Positions 58,034-64,000 of a stretch of DNA of 64,000 nt are shown here, in pieces. A program made the translations under genes and the position numbers. The first letter of the stretch is position 1. The number at the start of each line of letters is the position of its first letter. The DNA lies in the NCBI RefSeq assembly GCF_018446385.1, contig NC_056000.1, positions 48,950,722 to 49,014,721 on the forward strand. Direction: 5' to 3'. This DNA is from Zingiber officinale. Its lineage: Eukaryota; Streptophyta; Magnoliopsida; Zingiberales; Zingiberaceae. Below the pieces are notes generated by a model. It saw only the letters and a program-made list of their open reading frames with translations. It was not told the DNA's origin and made no database searches.

Positions 58034-60305
58034 AGTTAAATTTAAAGCACCATTTTAAAGGCTTGATTAATGTTATGTTAAGCTCAATTTGACTTGATTA
58101 ATTTATAAAAACAAGTTTAAAGGACACAAAGTTTCACTCAACTTAGCTGGTTTACGGTGACTCGATCAAATACCCCTTCAAACTTTTAAAATAATTACTA
58201 AAAATTCATTAAAAAACTTCAAGTGTTAGCTTGAAGGTCGAGTCAATATAGGCATGGATCACCGGGCCCAAACTCGAGCTCAGGCTCAGGCTCAAGCTCA
58301 GGCTCGGGCTCATAACAAAAATGGCCTAAGCCTAAACACCACCAATTTGAGTTGAGTTCGATACTTTCTCTGACCGACTCTTTTCTCTCTCTCCTTCCCG
58401 TCTGTTGCCGTGCCCGTGCAATTTAGCCCTAGAACACCTCCCTTTACCTTCCCCGCATCCTTACCGTCTTCCTCGGTCCTCCCGATCTCTGCCTCCGTCT
58501 GCGCGCACCCCCTCTGTCGCTCGCCGGTACTCCCCACCAAGCCTCTACTTCGTTTTTTTTTTTTGCCTTTGTTTTTTCGTTCAAGATTCGCGATTGATTC
58601 TGCCTTTTTGCGGATGAAGAATTCCATCTCTCTAGATTACTTTCCCAATCCTCGATGGCTTCTTTCACAAAATCGAATCAATCTTTTCTGGAACTTCCAA
58701 GGCTATAGAAGTATTGGCGGTTTCAGTTATAATACGCGGATGATCTCATTTGGTAATATGATCCCGAAAGGAGCCTTTTTTCTTCTTCTTTCTTTAATGC
58801 TAATAGGATAACAAGGAATTAGTTTTGTGTTCGAATTATACTTTGACTGGGCTGCCCCTGAGAGGAAAACAATTGTATTCCTAGCGTCTGACAGTAAGAT
58901 TGCTTCCTTTGGTGATTGAAGTACTGCAACCTGTTGGATCGTTTGTTTGAAATACAATGTGACAGCTTCCCATGTATGCATTCCAAAACAATTCAACGTA
59001 GATATGTGATCTTTTTGCATGAACAAACAATGGGATTTTGTGGGTTAAGGAACTAGAATAATCTATAGATCTCATAAGAAATTGGCTTGTTGATTGAAAC
59101 AAAAGTAAGTTTTGCTATGTTAATATATTTTACTGGCCAGCCACTTACTTTTCAATCTAATACCAATCTAACATCAATGCATCATAATGATGATGCATTG
59201 GTCAGTTCTCTTCAACTTTGATAGTCCTCATTCTTCAATGGTGATACATAAGCCAGAATATTGTCTGTGAGAGAATATGCCATTTAATTTGTATTCCTAT
59301 TGAAACTTTCTTCTTCTTCTATTGGTCAATTTAATTTGTTTTTGTTTATTCTGTTCCTGTACAAGTTGATATTAATATTCCTTTGAGTTTTGTATTATAT
59401 CTGTTAGTTTATAATACATATAATTAAAATGACTTAATTGATTTAAGTATTAGTAATGATATAGACTTGCATATAGTTCAATGAAGAGATAAGATTCATG
59501 TAGTTAATCCTAAACATGACTTGACAATAATGATTGTATATTTGTTAGTTAATCATACAAAATAGTAGTTATCCAATTAAAAATTCACATTGTACTTTGA
59601 TTTGTTAGAAAAAGGCTCACATAGGTAATTATACTTTTATTCTCATGAACATTGAGTTTCTCTATCTTTTTTATTGATATCAAACTTTTACGTTCATCCT
59701 ATAGTCATGTTCACATTTACTGATCAATTCTAATATTGGTTCCATGTTATGGATTCTCGATCAATTTGGAATGTACACTTTCTGATGCTGGCTTCAGGAG
59801 TAAGAATAAACAAGTGAAACATCAAATAATCTAACAAAACTTGTGCTCATTCTACCCAAGTACACATACCACTAATAAAAATTCGCAAGTAACAAACAAT
59901 CTCAATTTTCAAGTACCAATAACTAGTATGCTTATATCTTTGCATGGAAATATTCCTGATTATGACTCTTTTTAATGTTTGACTTTATCGTGTAGTAGCT
60001 TTGACACACCACCTTAGTTGTTGTTTGGGTTGTTGTGCCACACCCTAAGGTCTGGTGCTGGAAGGTCAGAAAGGAATCCAGATCAATACCTCCCTTGTCA
60101 ATCTCATTTTTCTTCAATGTTACAATTTTTTTAGTCAAGATCAACAAAATTATAAGAATATGTACTTACTAGTATTTTAGTGTCTATCACTATTTAATTG
60201 CCCTTTTCCCTCTTGTATTATAGTGTTGATCGTTATTTTTTTTATGTCTTGTTAACATGTTTACTTAGATTTATAGTGCACTTGCTTTATTAGGAGTTTA
60301 GATCC

Positions 60306-60329
60306 ATGGATGTGGATGAAGCTGGTTGA
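60306..60329 (+). promoter_or_regulatory. possible short uORF ahead of TKI1
   Basis: ATG at 60306 encodes MDVDEAG and stops at 60329, 49 bases before the main ATG at 60378. It would be in the leader if the exon begins at the acceptor TTATTAG near 60292. Inference. Confidence 0.35.
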
Positions 60330-60377
60330 GGATTTGAGTACTTCAGAGAGTTTCTTATCTTACCAAACATCCTGGTT

Positions 60378-63300
60378 ATGGAACATCAAACTCTCCCAGT
60401 AGAAAATTTGTTGATAAAGGATGCAAAAAGTACCTTTCTTTCATCCGCAATTTCTACTGGATCTCAGAATCCTGGTATAATTTTATTTTTTGAACATAAA
60501 TCATTTTGTTTTGTAGATTGTGTTTCAACATTAGCTGTCTTTTTGAAATGTCAATATTATAATTCATATTTGGATGGCTATGTTTAGTTAAAAAACCTAC
60601 ACGGCAATGGGATGCATGGACCCGACAAGAGGAGGAGAATTTTTTTAATGCACTACGACAAGTTGGCAAGGTTTTACCTTTTTCTACTTACTTTTTTTTT
60701 ATACACAGTCTACTTCTCTAATTTTTGCTAACTTGATATCTCGTTTCTCATATTATAGAACTTTGAGAAGATCACCTGTCGTGTTCAGAGTAAAAACAAA
60801 GACCAAGTATGTACCTTTACATGACAAGTTATATATTATCATATTTTTCTTCCAAGTTGCTTTAGGCATGGCATTGTAAATTTAATTAATTTCACATTAC
60901 TGTTAATATATTAAAAAAATGTGAGGTTTTTTTTTTTTTGCAATTATATGTGATGGATCTTTTTTCCTTTCCGCATCATACTTTGCTGCTAATCATTTAA
61001 GTTGATAGTTGCCTCTAATTGTATTCATGGGCAAAATGCAAAATGCTTGATTTATACTGTTTAGTTTGTTATACTTTTTCAGTTTTCTAACATGATTTTT
61101 TTTTTCTGGTATAAAGGTTAGGCATTATTATTATCGCCTTGTGAGACGTATGAACAAGCTTCTAGGACCTGGGTTCTCATTTGATGCTAAAAATTCAAAG
61201 GATACTAATGCTGCAATGCTCCGATGGTAACTGTTCATTATGTTTCTATTGATCTACTGTATTAGCATTGACTGCACTAGTTGTTCTGTTATTGCCCATG
61301 ATGAATATTGAATGAATCTATATTCTCTTTGCCATAACCATGCTTGATGTATTAACATCCTCGACTTTATATTAGCATGACCGTAAGGTTATCAGAGTAA
61401 CATATGGGTTAGTTCCTATGATACATCCAATTGGTAGTGCATCGTTTACATGCACCTTAAGGAAATTTGTAAAATGGTTACCAGGCTAATTTAGTTTAAA
61501 TTTGATGGTGGCACTTTGGGTCGGGATATAAGCTAAACACTTCTTGTTAATTTAACTGAAGCTTTATAATCTTGTTAAGACAGATGTCTGAATACAGGTT
61601 CACTTATCAAATGGCCTAGCTAGTTATATGTTGCAAAAAATATTGATCATGGTTGTTTTATATGGTAGGTGGTCTTTACTAGAAAAACACAGCTGCACTG
61701 CCTCAAAACTGCATTTGAAACCCCGGAGGTTTAAGATATTTATTGAAGCTTTGGTCAGTGCAATTTTCCAAGCCTTTTATGCTTCAACTTTCTCCTTTCT
61801 GGTCACCTATCAGAAATTAAATTGGATGGGTTGCTTTGTAGGAAAATCAACTTCTAAAGGACAGAAACAAGACTAGAAGAAAAAGACTTCCTGAAGATGT
61901 TTATTCTCATACATCTTCAAACATGATTCTCAGTAAGGGACCAGGGAATGACATTTATCCAGTCAAATTACTAACCGTTGAAGCTGCGAACACTAACAAA
62001 TCAACAGCTTCTAAAGCTGCCTTCCAGAAGACTGAGATGTATTCAAACATGAACTGCAAACGGGACTTATCTATGAAATCACAGAGGCAAAAAAGGAGGC
62101 CAGGTGAACTATTCTTGATTCTGTTTGATATTACATATAAAGCTCCTCTCCTAATGCCACAGGACCTGTTGTGTTGACATGATTAATATGCCCTCAAATT
62201 GGAGTTGCAAATTCAATATATTTTTTTTGTGTATAAGGTGTTGTTTCCTCTGCTGAATATAAAAGATGGGAAAAGGCTGCGATGGCAGGCGTTTCTTTGG
62301 TTGCTGATGCTGCTGAACAATTGGAGCGAGCAACCAATAAAATAAAATTTTCTTTTAATGGAGAAACCAGTGATGCAATATCCAATAAGATCACAGATGG
62401 TGGTAAGGCCATCGATTGATTGATCCCTTATTTAAGAATTTTGTGATGCTTCTTAATTTGTAATCCAAATAAGTGAAACATCTACAACATGACATGGCAT
62501 CCATTGATTCGTACAGGAATTTTCCCTGACCAGATGACCAAATCAACCACTGAACCTTCTTTCAAGTTGAAGTTACAGTTGTTTCCCGTTGATGATCATA
62601 CTCGAAGTGTTCTTGAAAAGGTACATTCAAGTCCATGCTGGCTTTAAGATTGAATCATATCCTGTTCCATCTTTGCAACACTTGGGAGTGAAACATTTGT
62701 TTGTCTTGTGTGCCCATAGAGAGGGTGTTGAGAGGGAGATAGGGGATGGGAGTGGGAAGAAGATATAATGGACTATGGAGTTTGGAAAATAATGGTCAAG
62801 TTTAGCAGGCATTAGCCAACTTGTTCAAACCCTAAACCGCTCAGGCCAACCTTGGTCTAATCAGACTTAGACATGAGAAGTCTTACTTTGACTTCATGCT
62901 TGTTTCTTCTGATGTTAGTTTATTGATCCTAAAATAATTAATAATAATGATAATGTGTTCATTTGCATGTAGGATGGACACAATCCACATTTAGAGCTCA
63001 CTTTAAGTGCTAGGAAAAGGATATCGTCAGTCATGGAACATCTACACCGCAAGTGGGGAGACTCTAACATAGCATCAGGAGAGCTCGTACTTCTCCCCTA
63101 CTCTGTTAAGCAGGAGATAGTAAGTTCCAAAATGTGGACTGTAAAAGACACTGTAATCAGTACTTCAGATGTGTATGCTATGGTTGGCAGTCCTGCTGTT
63201 TTCCGTCTGAGGTATCAGAAAACCAACAACATCTCAGTCAAAACTTGAATAACTGACATTGGCCACTTGATATCTTTCTGACTAATATCTTGTGTCAAGG

Positions 63301-64000
63301 TATGGCTGGTTCACCACTTTAGAACATGGGTCAAATGGTATTCAATCATCTCACACAGCTTCATCTTCTGAAAATTGTGACCTTTTAGAAGATGCTCAAC
63401 ATGGTATTATCCTTAAACATTTAATTTGATAATACAGACCTTGTTTGATGTCTGCAAGTCACTCATGGCTAAAACTACCTCTGCGATGACAGAAAATCAA
63501 GAAAGTTTAATGGAAGATGTTGCAACTCCAATTACTGATGTTCCAGAGCAGGATTGCACTGACTGTGAGGATAGATTTTTTGAGCCTGCCGCTGATGCAG
63601 AGCCATCTTCTATTAGAATAGCCAAAGATGAACGGAAATGGAAAAAGAAGGATATGGTACTACTGTTTCCCATATTCTAAGTTGCTAGTCTTCCTTGAGC
63701 CAGTTTGTTCCAGTTTTAAAGCAAATATAAGACGTTCATTTCTGTATTTCAGGTCTATGCCGAACTAAACTGTGTCTCTGCTGGGGAATGGGCTGATAGT
63801 CTAACCAATATAAGTGTTGGAGATCTATTTAATGAAGCATCCAAGGCTGCTAATTCAGAACGAATAAATTCCACTGATGAACCAACTGGCCCTTTGCTTC
63901 ATCTGGCCTCTTTTAGTTGTGACTCATTTGATGCAGCTATTGCTGCCCACATATCTGGCCATCAATTATCTCCCATTTTGAATAAGGCATCACAACCATC
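60378..64000 (+). CDS. TKI1: TSL-kinase interacting protein 1-like SANT/Myb protein, 3' end outside window
   Basis: Twelve exons join in phase: 60378-60474, 60588-60670, 60759-60806, 61117-61226, 61669-61753, 61842-62103, 62238-62402, 62517-62620, 62973-63211, 63300-63403, 63493-63656 and 63753-64000 (open at the window edge), 569 codons so far. Residues ~37-95 are a SANT/Myb domain: KPTRQWDAWTRQEEENFFNALRQVGKNFEKITCRVQSKNKDQVRHYYYRLVRRMNKLL. A basic RNKTRRKRLPED follows; residues ~290-400 contain LKLQLFPVDDHTRSVLEKDGHNPHLELTLSARKRISSVMEHLHRKWG and FRLRYGWFT, conserved in the family. The last exon has GEWADSLTNISVGDLF. In Arabidopsis TKI1 binds the nuclear Tousled kinase; a chromatin or transcription role is presumed. 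Exon 11 uses an acceptor at 63492, since the CAG at 63437 gives an early stop. No stop or transposon interrupts the part seen. Confidence 0.9.

Larger units (their letters stand above)
57296..60377. other. intergenic tract and TKI1 leader
   Basis: Region 57300-58250 is AT-rich with a 42-bp duplication (57955-58033). A CTCAGG/CTCAAG hexamer repeat lies at 58276-58312. Region 58380-58530 is C/T-rich and ends CTCGCCG|GTACTCC; it looks like a noncoding first exon of TKI1 with a donor near 58527. The rest to about 60290 would be leader intron, AT-rich, without recognised elements. The plus ORF at 58410-58811 has no domain. Confidence 0.45.

Noticed and set aside
58410-58811. 133-aa plus-strand ORF as a gene
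   Set aside because: C/T-rich leader-like composition at its start, no domain, and a probable splice donor inside it; better read as TKI1 leader.
59178-59199. Palindrome ATGCATCAT..ATGATGCAT
   Set aside because: Short and AT-rich; expected by chance in a region of this size and without flanking structure.

Overview
The window looks like a stretch of a monocot nuclear genome, most likely a commelinid and possibly Zingiberales. The evidence is multi-exon genes with GT-AG introns, GC-rich exons in two genes (a MATE transporter and an NF-YC) set in AT-rich surroundings, tRNA-derived SINEs including an Au SINE, and many LTR-element remains. The order-level guess is inference. There is no bacterial, organellar or viral gene content beyond fossil retroelements.

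Eight host genes can be read. From left to right they are: (1) the 3' part of VPS37, an ESCRT-I subunit (+, 1919-6686, first exon off the window); (2) a DETOXIFICATION/MATE transporter (-, 15214-6979, 7 exons, 504 aa); (3) a short single-exon NF-YC histone-fold subunit (-, 15910-15542); (4) V-ATPase subunit F (+, 18025-22754, 4 exons, 130 aa); (5) a zinc-ribbon plus RING-H2 ubiquitin ligase (+, 23599-24666); (6) a P-class PPR protein (+, 29814-30974); (7) a Myb-like/DUF3755 protein (+, 36326-43500, 8 exons, 315 aa); (8) the 5' part of TKI1, a SANT/Myb protein (+, from 60378, running off the right end). I followed reading frame and splice phase exon by exon. The genes belong to unrelated processes and do not form a cluster.

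The rest is mostly repeat archaeology. MATE intron 3 (about 6 kb) holds two tandem SINEs and a 4.6-kb retroelement-derived block whose 1.3-1.4-kb arms are inverted. V-ATPase F intron 1 holds a Tourist-like MITE (TAA target duplication) split by a 1.77-kb solo LTR (AATGG target duplication). Region 44685-50137 is a young, non-autonomous Tat-like Ty3/gypsy element with 0.9-kb LTRs, two internal minisatellite arrays (about 57 bp and 65 bp) and an antisense coiled-coil ORF. Region 50563-57295 is a set of nested LTRs: three related LTRs stacked inside one another, plus an unrelated LTR that itself contains an inverted solo LTR of the neighbouring gypsy family. Four SINE families, a 54-bp LINE tail with target duplication, and several small tandem duplications complete the picture.

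I see no CRISPR, operon, defence island or other clearly new enzymatic system. The most notable items are the satellite-bearing element, the LTR nest and the intronic inverted repeat.
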